Shown piece by piece: positions 10,099 through 18,053 of a DNA stretch of 64,000 bases; position 1 is the stretch's first letter; the number at the start of each line of letters is the position of its first letter. The stretch covers positions 434,001-498,000 of the forward strand of contig NZ_OW968402.1 in NCBI RefSeq assembly GCF_943169825.2. Reading direction: 5' to 3'. A program made the position numbers and the translations under genes. Origin of the DNA: Varibaculum prostatecancerukia (GTDB lineage Bacteria; Actinomycetota; Actinomycetes; Actinomycetales; Actinomycetaceae). The notes beneath the pieces were generated by a model that saw nothing but the letters and a program-made list of their open reading frames with translations, was not told the origin of the DNA and did not search any database.

Positions 10099-10593
10099 CT
10101 ACTTACGTGCTAGGTCGTTGGTGTTTTCGGTGCCGCGGAACACTACCCACTTCCACCAGGCGAACTCGCCAATGAAGTTCAGCACCATGGTTACGCCCTT
10201 GACAATGAAATCATTGATGCCGGCGTTGGCGGCTAGCGCCCCTAGCCACATAGTGATGGGGATAAAGAAGGCGTAGAAAACCGCGACTTTTAGCATCGCG
10301 ATTGGTACATTATTAGCGGATTTGAAGGTGTAACGCCGGTTGAGGGTGAAGTTGTAGATTACCGAAAGCGTGATGGAAATAAAGTGCGTCCAGGCATAGG
10401 GCAGGGGAGTCAGCCATTCTAAAAGTGAGAAGCTGGCGGCCTCCACTACTCCGGCGGAGATGGACAGCAAAGTGAACTTTAAGGCCTGGATGGCGGCGTC
10501 TTTACCTTTAGCGGCCTCGCCGGGAAGGGTTGGTTTTGCTAGCGCTGCGGGTTCGCCCTCTGCGTCCGAGGGGAGTTTTCCTTCCGCGGTCAT
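10099..10593 (-). CDS. GtrA-like four-helix membrane protein
   Basis: Small polytopic protein of the GtrA/DPMS family, 164 residues. A charged, Lys/Glu/Pro-rich N-terminus of about 35 residues precedes four hydrophobic helices; RRYTF in the middle and VFRG near the end are the family hallmarks. GtrA proteins are thought to help flip polyprenyl-linked sugars in cell-envelope glycosylation. It overlaps the end of the FGGY kinase by four bases, so the two are translationally coupled, although a shared pathway is not obvious. Start ATG 10593. Confidence 0.82.
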   Translation of the reverse strand: MTAEGKLPSDAEGEPAALAKPTLPGEAAKGKDAAIQALKFTLLSISAGVVEAASFSLLEWLTPLPYAWTHFISITLSVIYNFTLNRRYTFKSANNVPIAMLKVAVFYAFFIPITMWLGALAANAGINDFIVKGVTMVLNFIGEFAWWKWVVFRGTENTNDLARK

Positions 10594-12185
10594 CGAATCG
10601 CCTCCAATTGCGCGAAAATTTTCTTATTTGCCGGATAAATGTCTTTGAAAGCCGCGAACATTTGGTCGTAGCGGTCTTTATGTTCAGGATTCGGCTCGTA
10701 GGAGGCAGTAACCGGAACCAAGGAAGAAGCCTTAGCTAACGAAGGTATTTCCCCTAGTCCTGCTGCAATTACTAAAGCTGCTCCCACGGCTCCTACATCT
10801 TGCGGATTGGCTACTGTGTCTACCGGTTTGCCGGTAATGTCGGCAAGAATCTGGCAGGTAACTGGGCTAAGGGCGCCGCCGCCTACGAATCGTAGCCGAG
10901 GAGCGGTCTCGACCTTCTTTTCTTGCGTTTCCAGGAACCAGCGCACGTGGTAGCACACGCCCTCGACTACTGCGCGCAGCAGTTCAGTTTTCCCGGTTTC
11001 TAATCCGATCCCGATAAAAGCGCCGCGAGCGTTGGGGTCTTCAAAGGGGCAGCGATTGCCGTGCAACCAGGGCGCAAATAGCACTCCACCGGCTCCGGCG
11101 GGTGCGGAGTCAATTACTTTCGACATGTATTCGTAGAGGGAATGGAACTCGGATTCGGGGTCCTCCGCCACATCTTTCTGGTCCAGGTAAATATGGATTT
11201 CGTCTTTTGCCAGATGGTCGCGGACCCACTCGAGGCATTTTCCGGCAGTTTCCATTTCCGCGAAATAGTTGTAATTTCCACTGATGGCACCCACTACCGT
11301 GGCAATCATGGCAGAGGTGTCGATAGTAATCTTGTCGGTTACGGTCTCCACCCAGCCGGAAGTTCCCATATATACATGGGTATCGCCCTTCCCAGCGGCA
11401 CCGGCGCCTACCGGAATCAGGGAGGCGTCCCCTCCTCCTGAAAAGACCGGTATTCCCGCTTTCAGGCCAAGCTCGCGGGCTTGCTGAGGACGCAAAGAGC
11501 CCACAATATCGGTCGAAGCCACAATCGGTGGCATCAAAGCTGGGTCTACCTGCATCATCTTTAGCATGGCGGGGCTGAAGCGCTTTTCTTTTGAGCGAAT
11601 ATCGTAAAGCAGGGTAGAGAAGGCGCTATCTTCACTCATATTAAATTCGCCGGTCATCCGGGCAATGATCGCATCTTTAACATCAAGCCATTTGTGGGCT
11701 TTGGATAGTTCCTCCGGTCGATTTTCTTTCATCCAATGGTATTTCCAGACCGGGTCTTTCACCGAGGCAGAAACCGCGCCGGTATGGTAGAGACTGCGCA
11801 ACAGTTTCACCAGGTTGATCCCCGCGATCCGGGGAGCCTGACCGGCGATTTTCCGCAGCTGAACGCCGCCACGCTGATCCATATAGGACATCGAGGGATG
11901 TACCGGGCGGGCATTTTTATCTAGCAAAACCAGGGACTGCATCTGGGAGCAGAAGCTGATTCCTTTGATTTGTGCTAGTTCCGCCTCTGCCTGGGCTTTT
12001 ATTTGGGCGGTAGCGCTGGCCATAGCCTGCCACCAGTCATCCGGGTTTTGCTCGATGCCGCCCCCGGCAACTACTTGTAGGCCGTAGCCTTCGCTGGCGC
12101 TAGCCAGGGGGCGAATCTGGTCACTGACCTCAAATAAACAGGTTTTAACGCCGGTAGTTCCCACGTCATAGGTTAAGCAATACAC
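10590..12185 (-). CDS. FGGY-family sugar kinase (xylulokinase-like)
   Basis: ATP-dependent carbohydrate kinase, 531 residues. The N-terminal ASKHA phosphate motif is DVGTTGVKTCLFEV; substrate and hinge regions include MSYMDQRGG and FSGGGDASLIPVGAGA; the C-terminal ATP site has LRFVGGGALSPVTCQILADI followed by DVGAVGAALVIA. Members phosphorylate pentuloses, gluconate, glycerol, erythritol or AI-2; the exact sugar cannot be assigned. ATG 12185 has AGAGG upstream. It lies two bases downstream of the tetR-like gene on the same strand and divergent from an aminotransferase-aldolase-dehydrogenase operon, so the regulator probably controls both arms. Confidence 0.85.
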   Translation of the reverse strand: MYCLTYDVGTTGVKTCLFEVSDQIRPLASASEGYGLQVVAGGGIEQNPDDWWQAMASATAQIKAQAEAELAQIKGISFCSQMQSLVLLDKNARPVHPSMSYMDQRGGVQLRKIAGQAPRIAGINLVKLLRSLYHTGAVSASVKDPVWKYHWMKENRPEELSKAHKWLDVKDAIIARMTGEFNMSEDSAFSTLLYDIRSKEKRFSPAMLKMMQVDPALMPPIVASTDIVGSLRPQQARELGLKAGIPVFSGGGDASLIPVGAGAAGKGDTHVYMGTSGWVETVTDKITIDTSAMIATVVGAISGNYNYFAEMETAGKCLEWVRDHLAKDEIHIYLDQKDVAEDPESEFHSLYEYMSKVIDSAPAGAGGVLFAPWLHGNRCPFEDPNARGAFIGIGLETGKTELLRAVVEGVCYHVRWFLETQEKKVETAPRLRFVGGGALSPVTCQILADITGKPVDTVANPQDVGAVGAALVIAAGLGEIPSLAKASSLVPVTASYEPNPEHKDRYDQMFAAFKDIYPANKKIFAQLEAIR

Positions 12186-12187
12186 TG

Positions 12188-12823
12188 CTACCTCTTTTCT
12201 AGGACTGACCAGAGGATTTCTGTCATCTGTTCGGCAAACTCGCTGGGTGCCGCCACTTGGTAAAGCTGGGAGCGTCCTTTGAAATAAGGAGTAGACAGGG
12301 AATACTGCATCATCACCATCGCGTTATCCACGGTGAAGGCGAGGACTTCTGCAGGCAAATCGGTGCGGATATCCCCTTGTTGTTGTCCCTGCTTGATCAG
12401 TTCAACCAGTCCCGCGGCGGCATAACTTTCCAATTCACGGGCGATATCAACGATAAAATCCTGATTCCCGGTAGCGGTAATTTCATGGTAAAGCTGCTGG
12501 TATTCGGGGTATAGTTCGCAGGAGTTTACGGTTAGCAGCATCAGTTTATGGATTTTTTCCCGCCCGCTGATTTCCTCTTTTAATATCGCGCCGATATCGG
12601 TTTCGATAATCCCGGCCCCTAAATGAATCACATATCGGAATAGGTTTTCCTTAGTTTTAAAGTATTGAAACAGTGACCCGACTGAGATTTCGGCGGCTTT
12701 CGCAATCCGGTTGGTGTTTGCCGCCTCATAACCTTTTTCCGCAAACTCGCTGACTGCGGCATCAATAATCCGCTGTGCTTTTTCCGAATCTAACTGGCGG
12801 AACCGCTGCGTTGCCCATTCCAT
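12188..12823 (-). CDS. TetR-family transcriptional regulator
   Basis: DNA-binding repressor of the TetR family, about 211 residues. The N-terminal HTH is classical: RIIDAAVSEFAEKGYEAANTNRIAKAAEISVGSLFQYFKTKENLF (shown across residues 16-60), followed by an all-helical ligand domain. The frame is open to 12916, but ATG 12823 has GAGGC upstream and gives the usual N-terminal spacing. First gene of tetR-kinase-gtrA on the minus strand. A palindrome at 12858-12873 immediately upstream, sharing its half-site with another at 13060-13077, suggests autoregulation and control of the divergent operon. Confidence 0.9.
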   Translation of the reverse strand: MEWATQRFRQLDSEKAQRIIDAAVSEFAEKGYEAANTNRIAKAAEISVGSLFQYFKTKENLFRYVIHLGAGIIETDIGAILKEEISGREKIHKLMLLTVNSCELYPEYQQLYHEITATGNQDFIVDIARELESYAAAGLVELIKQGQQQGDIRTDLPAEVLAFTVDNAMVMMQYSLSTPYFKGRSQLYQVAAPSEFAEQMTEILWSVLEKR

Positions 12824-12857
12824 GTTGATTGCCTCTTGTCGAATAGCTCTTATCGGT

Positions 12858-12873
12858 GAGTGACACCTCACTC
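12858..12873. promoter_or_regulatory. Candidate TetR operator O1
   Basis: Perfect inverted repeat GAGTGACACCTCACTC (6-bp arms, 4-base spacer), 35 bases upstream of the tetR start. Its GTGAG/CTCAC core recurs in the palindrome at 13060-13077. Position and shared half-site suggest a binding site of the adjacent TetR protein. Confidence 0.55.
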
Positions 12874-13059
12874 GCATGGCGCGATAGTAGCACGTCTGGG
12901 CGTCCTCTAAGTACAATTTCGGTATTTACGCAGGGAAATCGGGGATATTTTCTTACCAAAGCCCCCTGTCATCGCAGAGTAAAACGGTTTTGGGTAGGGA
13001 GAGCAAGGGTGGGAACCATTGACAGAATCGCCCCTAAAGATTAACCTAGGTCACATTGC

Positions 13060-13077
13060 TGTGAGTAAGCGCTCACA
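13060..13077. promoter_or_regulatory. Candidate TetR operator O2
   Basis: Perfect inverted repeat TGTGAGTAAGCGCTCACA (6-bp arms, 6-base spacer), 20 bases before the preferred start of the class III aminotransferase. It shares the GTGAG/CTCAC arms of the palindrome upstream of tetR and would let one regulator control both divergent arms. Confidence 0.55.
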
Positions 13078-13096
13078 CGGTCCAATGGGGGTCAAA

Positions 13097-14554
13097 ATGG
13101 ATATTAATCGTCCCGGAGCGCGGCAGGTAACGCGCGAGCTAGATGAACTAATTAAGCAGCCAATTTACTCGATTTCTCCTTCCGCTTTACGCGAATATGA
13201 GGACGAATATTTTGGAAAAAAATGCACCAAGTCGCGGCAGATGATCCGAGAAGCGCAAGAGGTAATCCCGGGCGGGGTGCAGCATAACTTGGCATTTAAC
13301 CATCCCTTCCCCTTGGTGTTCACCGCCGCTAATGGCAATAAACTGACGGATCTGGACGGTAACGAATACCTGGACTTCCTGCAGGCGGGCGGACCGACAG
13401 TCCTGGGGTCGAACCCGCCGCAGGTGCGGGAAAAAGTTATTGACCTGCTCAATACTTGCGGTCCTTCCACCGGGCTTTTCCATGAATACGAGTACCGTCT
13501 GGGCGCCTTGGTACGCGACCTGATTCCCTCAGTCGATATGTTTAGGGCGTTTGGGTCAGGAACTGAAGCCTGTATGGCCTCCATCCGAGTGGCGCGCCTG
13601 GCTACTAAGCATCGCCACGTCCTAAAAATGGGCGGCGCCTATCATGGCTGGTCAGACCAGCTCGCCTATGGGATTCGGATTCCGGGATCAAAGTTTACCC
13701 AGGCCAGCGGAATTCCGTTACGTTGTATGTCGCTGACTGACGAGTTCTTCCCCGGCGACTTGGACGATCTGGAACGCAAACTGAAACACAAGAAACTTAC
13801 CGGGGGTACCGCCGCGATTATGATCGAGCCCATCGGGCCGGAATCCGGTACTCGCCCGATTACCCAAGAATTTTTACGAGGGGCGAGGGCGTTGGCCAAT
13901 AAATACGGAGCACTACTTATCTTTGACGAGGTCGTGACCGCCTTCCGGATTTCCGAACATGGGGCCCAAGGCTACTTCGGAGTAATGCCTGACCTGACCG
14001 TATTCGGTAAAGTGATCGCCGGTGGCTACCCCTCCGCTGGGGGACTGGGAGGACGCAAAGAATATATGCGCTACCTGGCGGCCGGTATCCAAACCGGAGA
14101 TAAAGTAAAGAAAGCGCTGGTCGGGGGAACCATGACCGCGAATCCGCTGTCCTCGCTAGCCGGTTACTATACCATTAAAGAGATTGTGGAGACCTCGGCC
14201 TGTGACCGGGCTGCCAAGATGGGGGATCGCTTAACCGATGGGCTGCGCGCCCTCATTAAGCAGTACCGCCTGCCGTTTGTGGCGTTCAACCAGCGCAGCG
14301 TATGCCACCTAGAGACCGTGGGGACTATGCACTTTGCGATCAACTGGAAGAAGCCCTGGCAGATTCCGCACGTTTTGAAAGCCACCAGTGAGCGTAAGAA
14401 AGAAATGGAACATATGGGCGCGGCCTATATGGCGGAAGGGATCGTGACTTTGGCGGGTTCCCGGCTATATACCTCCGCTGCTTATAACGAAGAAGATATC
14501 GACCAGGCGCTTGCCGCCTTTGAGCGGGTATTCCAAAAGGTGGTAAAGCTGTGA
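13097..14554 (+). CDS. Class III PLP aminotransferase (glutamate-1-semialdehyde-mutase-like)
   Basis: Fold-type I, class III aminotransferase, about 485 residues. Visible motifs are FRAFGSGTEACMASIRVAR (PLP phosphate site), GAYHGWSD, FDEVVTAFR with the ring-nitrogen Asp, and the Schiff-base Lys in FGKVIAGGYPSAG. It resembles HemL-type enzymes but sits in a catabolic setting, so an omega-transaminase or aldehyde-linked transaminase is likelier than tetrapyrrole synthesis. The frame opens at TTG 13019, but ATG 13097 has GGGGG seven bases upstream and lies after the candidate operator. It overlaps the next gene by four bases. Confidence 0.85.
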   Translation: MDINRPGARQVTRELDELIKQPIYSISPSALREYEDEYFGKKCTKSRQMIREAQEVIPGGVQHNLAFNHPFPLVFTAANGNKLTDLDGNEYLDFLQAGGPTVLGSNPPQVREKVIDLLNTCGPSTGLFHEYEYRLGALVRDLIPSVDMFRAFGSGTEACMASIRVARLATKHRHVLKMGGAYHGWSDQLAYGIRIPGSKFTQASGIPLRCMSLTDEFFPGDLDDLERKLKHKKLTGGTAAIMIEPIGPESGTRPITQEFLRGARALANKYGALLIFDEVVTAFRISEHGAQGYFGVMPDLTVFGKVIAGGYPSAGGLGGRKEYMRYLAAGIQTGDKVKKALVGGTMTANPLSSLAGYYTIKEIVETSACDRAAKMGDRLTDGLRALIKQYRLPFVAFNQRSVCHLETVGTMHFAINWKKPWQIPHVLKATSERKKEMEHMGAAYMAEGIVTLAGSRLYTSAAYNEEDIDQALAAFERVFQKVVKL

Positions 14555-15597
14555 ACTGCGATGAAGATACCAAACGCGCAAAATTAGTTGAGCTGTCCCA
14601 TCAGCTACTCTCCGACGGGTTAGTGGTGCGCACCTGGGGTAACTTTTCGGTACGAGGCAGCGCGGACGACTTTTTGATTACTCCCTCGGGGCGCCGCTAC
14701 GAAACCATGACCGCGGAGGAACTGGCTTTATGCACCGGTCCTAAGGAATGGTCCGGCCTCTATAAGCCTTCCTCCGAGTATCCGATGCACGCCCTCACCT
14801 ATCGGTTATTTCCGCAGGCGCGGTGGGTGATCCATACTCACCAGCCCTATGCGTCAGCTTTGTCGCTGGCGAAAAAGGATTTCGCGTTGGATGACGAAGC
14901 GCAGGCTGAGTTGGGGCAAGAGGTGTTGCCGGTGGCTCCCTACGGGTTGCCCTCGACCAAGAAGCTGCACCGCGGGGTGGAGAAAACTTTACAGCGCACC
15001 GGGGCGCAAGTGATTTTGATGAAAGCTCATGGTGCCATGATTTGGGCAGAAAGCGCCGACCAAGCACGGCGGCTCGCAAATGCTTTAGAAAAGGTGGCAA
15101 AAGATTTGTATCAGCGGGAGCTTTCCTGTTTGCCGCCTTTGCCGGCACGCTCGCTTACTTCTCAGCGTGAGGGGGAGGGGGATGCTCTGGTCTGGGTTGA
15201 TGAACACGGCCGCCCCACCACGCCCGATGCGGCGACGCAAACGAATCACTTGCGGATCTATCGGGAGCGCCCGGATGTCGGCGCCATTATCACCTGCCAC
15301 CACGCGCAGGTAGCGGACTTTTTTGGAGGAAAACTGCCTGCCTACTTGGACGATTTTGCGCAGATTATTGGACTGAAAGCTGATGACACCACACGCGGTA
15401 ACGCGGTACTGACCAATAGCGCGGCCTACTGCATCGGGGCCGATCTGGATGCTGCTCACAGCGCTCAGATAGTGCTGGAAAAAAATGCGCTGGCGGCGCG
15501 CTATGCCCGAGTTTGCGGGGCGAAGCCTCTAAAGAAAGCGGAGGCGCTGTTAATGCGGGAAATCTATCGGCGAAAGTACTCTAAACAAGCTGGTTAA
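14551..15597 (+). CDS. Class II aldolase/adducin-family protein with two domains
   Basis: 348 residues, longer than the usual single domain of about 220. The N-terminal domain (about 1-190) has family features: GNFSVRG, ITPSGRRYETM, the metal histidines in THQPYAS, and KAHGAMIW for the third ligand. The second half (about 205-330) repeats the pattern weakly, with ITCHHAQVADF, and looks like a degenerate second copy. Relatives include fuculose-1-phosphate aldolase and ribulose-5-phosphate epimerase; the reaction here is unknown. It begins at GTG 14551 within the aminotransferase stop (GTGA overlap) and precedes an aldehyde dehydrogenase, suggesting that an aldehyde made here is oxidised next. 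Confidence 0.78.
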   Translation: MNCDEDTKRAKLVELSHQLLSDGLVVRTWGNFSVRGSADDFLITPSGRRYETMTAEELALCTGPKEWSGLYKPSSEYPMHALTYRLFPQARWVIHTHQPYASALSLAKKDFALDDEAQAELGQEVLPVAPYGLPSTKKLHRGVEKTLQRTGAQVILMKAHGAMIWAESADQARRLANALEKVAKDLYQRELSCLPPLPARSLTSQREGEGDALVWVDEHGRPTTPDAATQTNHLRIYRERPDVGAIITCHHAQVADFFGGKLPAYLDDFAQIIGLKADDTTRGNAVLTNSAAYCIGADLDAAHSAQIVLEKNALAARYARVCGAKPLKKAEALLMREIYRRKYSKQAG

Positions 15598-15657
15598 TCG
15601 CAAAATAATAGGGAGCCCGGTAGGAAGTAGGTGCTCGCAAGGAGAAGGGAACAGTCT

Positions 15658-17067
15658 ATGGGCAGCGCGCAAGAGCAAGCTATTAGGCTTGCGGTTGAGA
15701 CGGCTCGTACCTGTTTTAACCGGGGAAGTACTATCCCGATAGCCGGGCGGCGAAAAAATCTAGCTGCCCTGTTACGGGAGATAGAAAATTCGCAAGCAGA
15801 TATTTATCGCGCCCTCAAGCAAGATTTAAATAAGAGTCGCGCCGAAGCATATATGAGCGAGATCTCCCTGGTAAAGGCAGAAATAAAACATTTACGTCGC
15901 CGCCTACCCTGGCTGGCTCTGCCTCGCCCGAAACTGCCGGCACTTTCCCAGCTGCCCGGGTGTTTACAGGTGCGGCGCGAACCCTACGGGGTGGTATTGG
16001 TGATGAGCCCGTGGAATTATCCGTTCCAGCTCACGATGGAACCCATTGCCGCTGCTATAGCCGGGGGAAATACGGTGGTAGTCAAGCCCTCTGCCTACAC
16101 ACCTCATACCAGTGCCGTGATTGAAAAAATTTTGCGGCGCGCCCTCCCGCCCGGGATGGCGAGTGTTATCCATGGTGGCCGCGCCGAAAACACTGCCCTG
16201 TTAGAGCAGCGCTTTGACCATATTTTCTTTACTGGCTCCCCGGCGGTGGGACGCGTGGTAATGGAAGCGGCCTCTCGACACCTGACCCCGGTAACTTTGG
16301 AGCTGGGCGGCAAATCTCCCTGTTTTGTGGATCGCACTGCCAATATTGAAAAGACTGCGCGCAGGATTCTGTTTGGGAAACTGCTTAACGCTGGGCAAAC
16401 CTGTGTAAGTATTGACTATGTTTATGTGCACGAGGACGTGCGTGCGCAGTTAATTGCGGCTTTGCAGGCGGGCATCTCCCGGGCTTTACCTAGTGAGCAC
16501 TACCGAAAATCTTCGTTCGTAAAGATTATTTCTCCTAAACATTTTTCCCGACTGTCGGGGCTGCTCGCGGAGCAAACCCTTTTGGGACCTGATGGGGAAG
16601 GCCTCGTAGAAGATTTTCTTGACCCGCAAACCCAGCAGATCAAGCCGGTAATCGTGGATAATCTTTCTTGGGATTCCCCACTTATGGCTGAAGAGATTTT
16701 TGGTCCGATTTTGCCGGTTCTTCCCTTCACAGATTTGGAAACAACTTTGGTTGCCTACGAGGAGCGGGAACATCCGCTTGCACTTTATATTTTTACGAAA
16801 GATCGCAGGTTTGCCCGGCAGGTTATGGGCAAAGTCAACGCCGGGGGAGTCTGTATTAACGACACATTGCTGCATATGAGCTCTTCAAAGGCACCTTTTG
16901 GGGGTGTAGGTAACTCTGGGATGGGAAATTATCACGGAGACTGGTCGTTTAAAGCCATGACCCGGGAGCAAACGGTTCTCCGTAAATCTTGGCTTTTTGA
17001 TATTCCGGTGCGCCACCACCCCTATGGAGAGAGGTCTTTGAAACTCCTGCACACCCTGTTGCGCTAG
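15658..17067 (+). CDS. NAD(P)-dependent aldehyde dehydrogenase
   Basis: Aldehyde dehydrogenase superfamily, about 469 residues. The oxyanion Asn is in SPWNYPF, the general base Glu in LELGGKSP, and the catalytic Cys in LNAGQTCVSIDY. The short N-terminus and C-terminal HPYGERSLKLL are like class 3 (ALDH3/YwdH-type) enzymes that act on fatty or aromatic aldehydes. ATG 15658 is chosen because AAGGAGAAGGGA precedes it; GTG 15631 is in frame. It is the third gene of the aminotransferase-aldolase-dehydrogenase unit, 60 bases after the aldolase. Together these suggest catabolism of a hydroxylated or amino carbonyl compound, which is inference. Confidence 0.88.
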   Translation: MGSAQEQAIRLAVETARTCFNRGSTIPIAGRRKNLAALLREIENSQADIYRALKQDLNKSRAEAYMSEISLVKAEIKHLRRRLPWLALPRPKLPALSQLPGCLQVRREPYGVVLVMSPWNYPFQLTMEPIAAAIAGGNTVVVKPSAYTPHTSAVIEKILRRALPPGMASVIHGGRAENTALLEQRFDHIFFTGSPAVGRVVMEAASRHLTPVTLELGGKSPCFVDRTANIEKTARRILFGKLLNAGQTCVSIDYVYVHEDVRAQLIAALQAGISRALPSEHYRKSSFVKIISPKHFSRLSGLLAEQTLLGPDGEGLVEDFLDPQTQQIKPVIVDNLSWDSPLMAEEIFGPILPVLPFTDLETTLVAYEEREHPLALYIFTKDRRFARQVMGKVNAGGVCINDTLLHMSSSKAPFGGVGNSGMGNYHGDWSFKAMTREQTVLRKSWLFDIPVRHHPYGERSLKLLHTLLR

Positions 17068-17154
17068 CGCTCAGGGGGTTGCACCGGATAGGAGAGATCT
17101 AACCTCCCACCCCTGCAGCAGATGGTGAAGTATTAGGGAAGTGGCCGCGTAGCT

Positions 17155-17640
17155 CTATAGGGTAACTTCCCGGAGTCCTCCATTCTTGACGTCCAAGACA
17201 AAGCCGCGAACCGTACCGCCCACGAAGGGACTGTCAAGCAGATTCTTCATACCGGCTTTAACCGATTCGTCCACGTCTTTGAACCCTCCGGGTCTCCAAT
17301 CGGGACGCTGCCCGGTTTCTTTTTCGATTTGTGCGAGGAATTCTTCGTCATCGGTCCTAGACATGCCGCAATCTGTGTGTTGAATCAGCATCACGTACTG
17401 AGTTCCTAAGCTGCGCTGTGAAGCAGTGAGGGTGCGGATGGTATCCGGAGTTACCAAACCACCGGCATTGCGAATTACGTGGATTTGCCCAGGCTTTACT
17501 CCTAACATGGTTTCCACGTCGATCCGACAATCCATACAGGTGATGACCGCTACTTTCAATTCCGGTAGGTGGGGGGCTTCCCCTGGAAACTTTGCGGCGT
17601 AGGCAGCTTCATTTTCCAGTAACTTATCAATCGGATCCAT
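17155..17640 (-). CDS. Beta-carbonic anhydrase
   Basis: Zinc enzyme interconverting CO2 and bicarbonate, 161 residues, the small actinobacterial form. Zinc ligands are the first Cys of CMDCR near residue 35, and His and Cys in the HTDCGM segment; the Asp-Arg dyad follows the first Cys (DCR). IRNAGGLVTPDTIRTL is also typical. It is a single gene with a good ribosome site (AGAAGGAGAACTC before ATG 17640) and convergent with the upstream dehydrogenase operon. Confidence 0.9.
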   Translation of the reverse strand: MDPIDKLLENEAAYAAKFPGEAPHLPELKVAVITCMDCRIDVETMLGVKPGQIHVIRNAGGLVTPDTIRTLTASQRSLGTQYVMLIQHTDCGMSRTDDEEFLAQIEKETGQRPDWRPGGFKDVDESVKAGMKNLLDSPFVGGTVRGFVLDVKNGGLREVTL

Positions 17641-17789
17641 GAGTTCTCCTTCTTTATGTGGTTAGTTAAATCGTAATAAATCTGTCTCGATGACGCTGAA
17701 GTAACCAAGTTATTTTTCTTGAGCGCAATCCCACAGCTTTATGGTTTGCAAATTTGGAGGTGACCCGCTTAGGCTTTTGAGAGTACCTA

Positions 17790-17862
17790 GGGGCTATGGC
17801 GCAGTTGGTAGCGCGTCTCGTTCGCAATGAGAAGGTCAGGGGTTCGAATCCCCTTAGCTCCA
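17790..17862 (+). tRNA. tRNA-Ala (anticodon CGC)
   Basis: A 73-base cloverleaf: acceptor GGGGCTA/TAGCTCC, D-arm GCGC/GCGC, anticodon stem TCTCG/TGAGA with loop TTCGCAA giving CGC, a five-base variable region, T-arm AGGGG-TTCGAAT-CCCCT and discriminator A. No CCA is encoded. An integrase gene begins 190 bases downstream, a common arrangement for an element that uses a tRNA 3' end as its attachment site. Confidence 0.96.
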
Positions 17863-17868
17863 CTAACC

Positions 17869-17902
17869 GCCCCGACCAACTCCGCGTTGGTCGGGGCTTT
17901 TT
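17869..17902 (+). terminator. Terminator after tRNA-Ala
   Basis: GCCCCGACCAAC (17869-17880) pairs perfectly with GTTGGTCGGGGC (17886-17897) across TCCGC and is followed by TTTTT. A standard intrinsic terminator for the tRNA transcript. Confidence 0.9.
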
Positions 17903-18053
17903 CTTATTTTAACCTCCCTAACCTGCACTGATAGCCCGCTGGCAGAGTGGAAACCGAAAGGCACGGACGGACAAAGAAAGACAAAAAAGGACTAAAGCGG
18001 GTAGAATCTAGTGGTACTTAAGTGGTAATCGAGTGGGACTCGTTTTGGTGGTG

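Noticed and set aside
17666-17863. 66-codon ORF on the minus strand across tRNA-Ala
   Set aside because: It is the antisense of the tRNA, a well-known type of false gene; its peptide is simply the complement of the T-arm and acceptor sequence.
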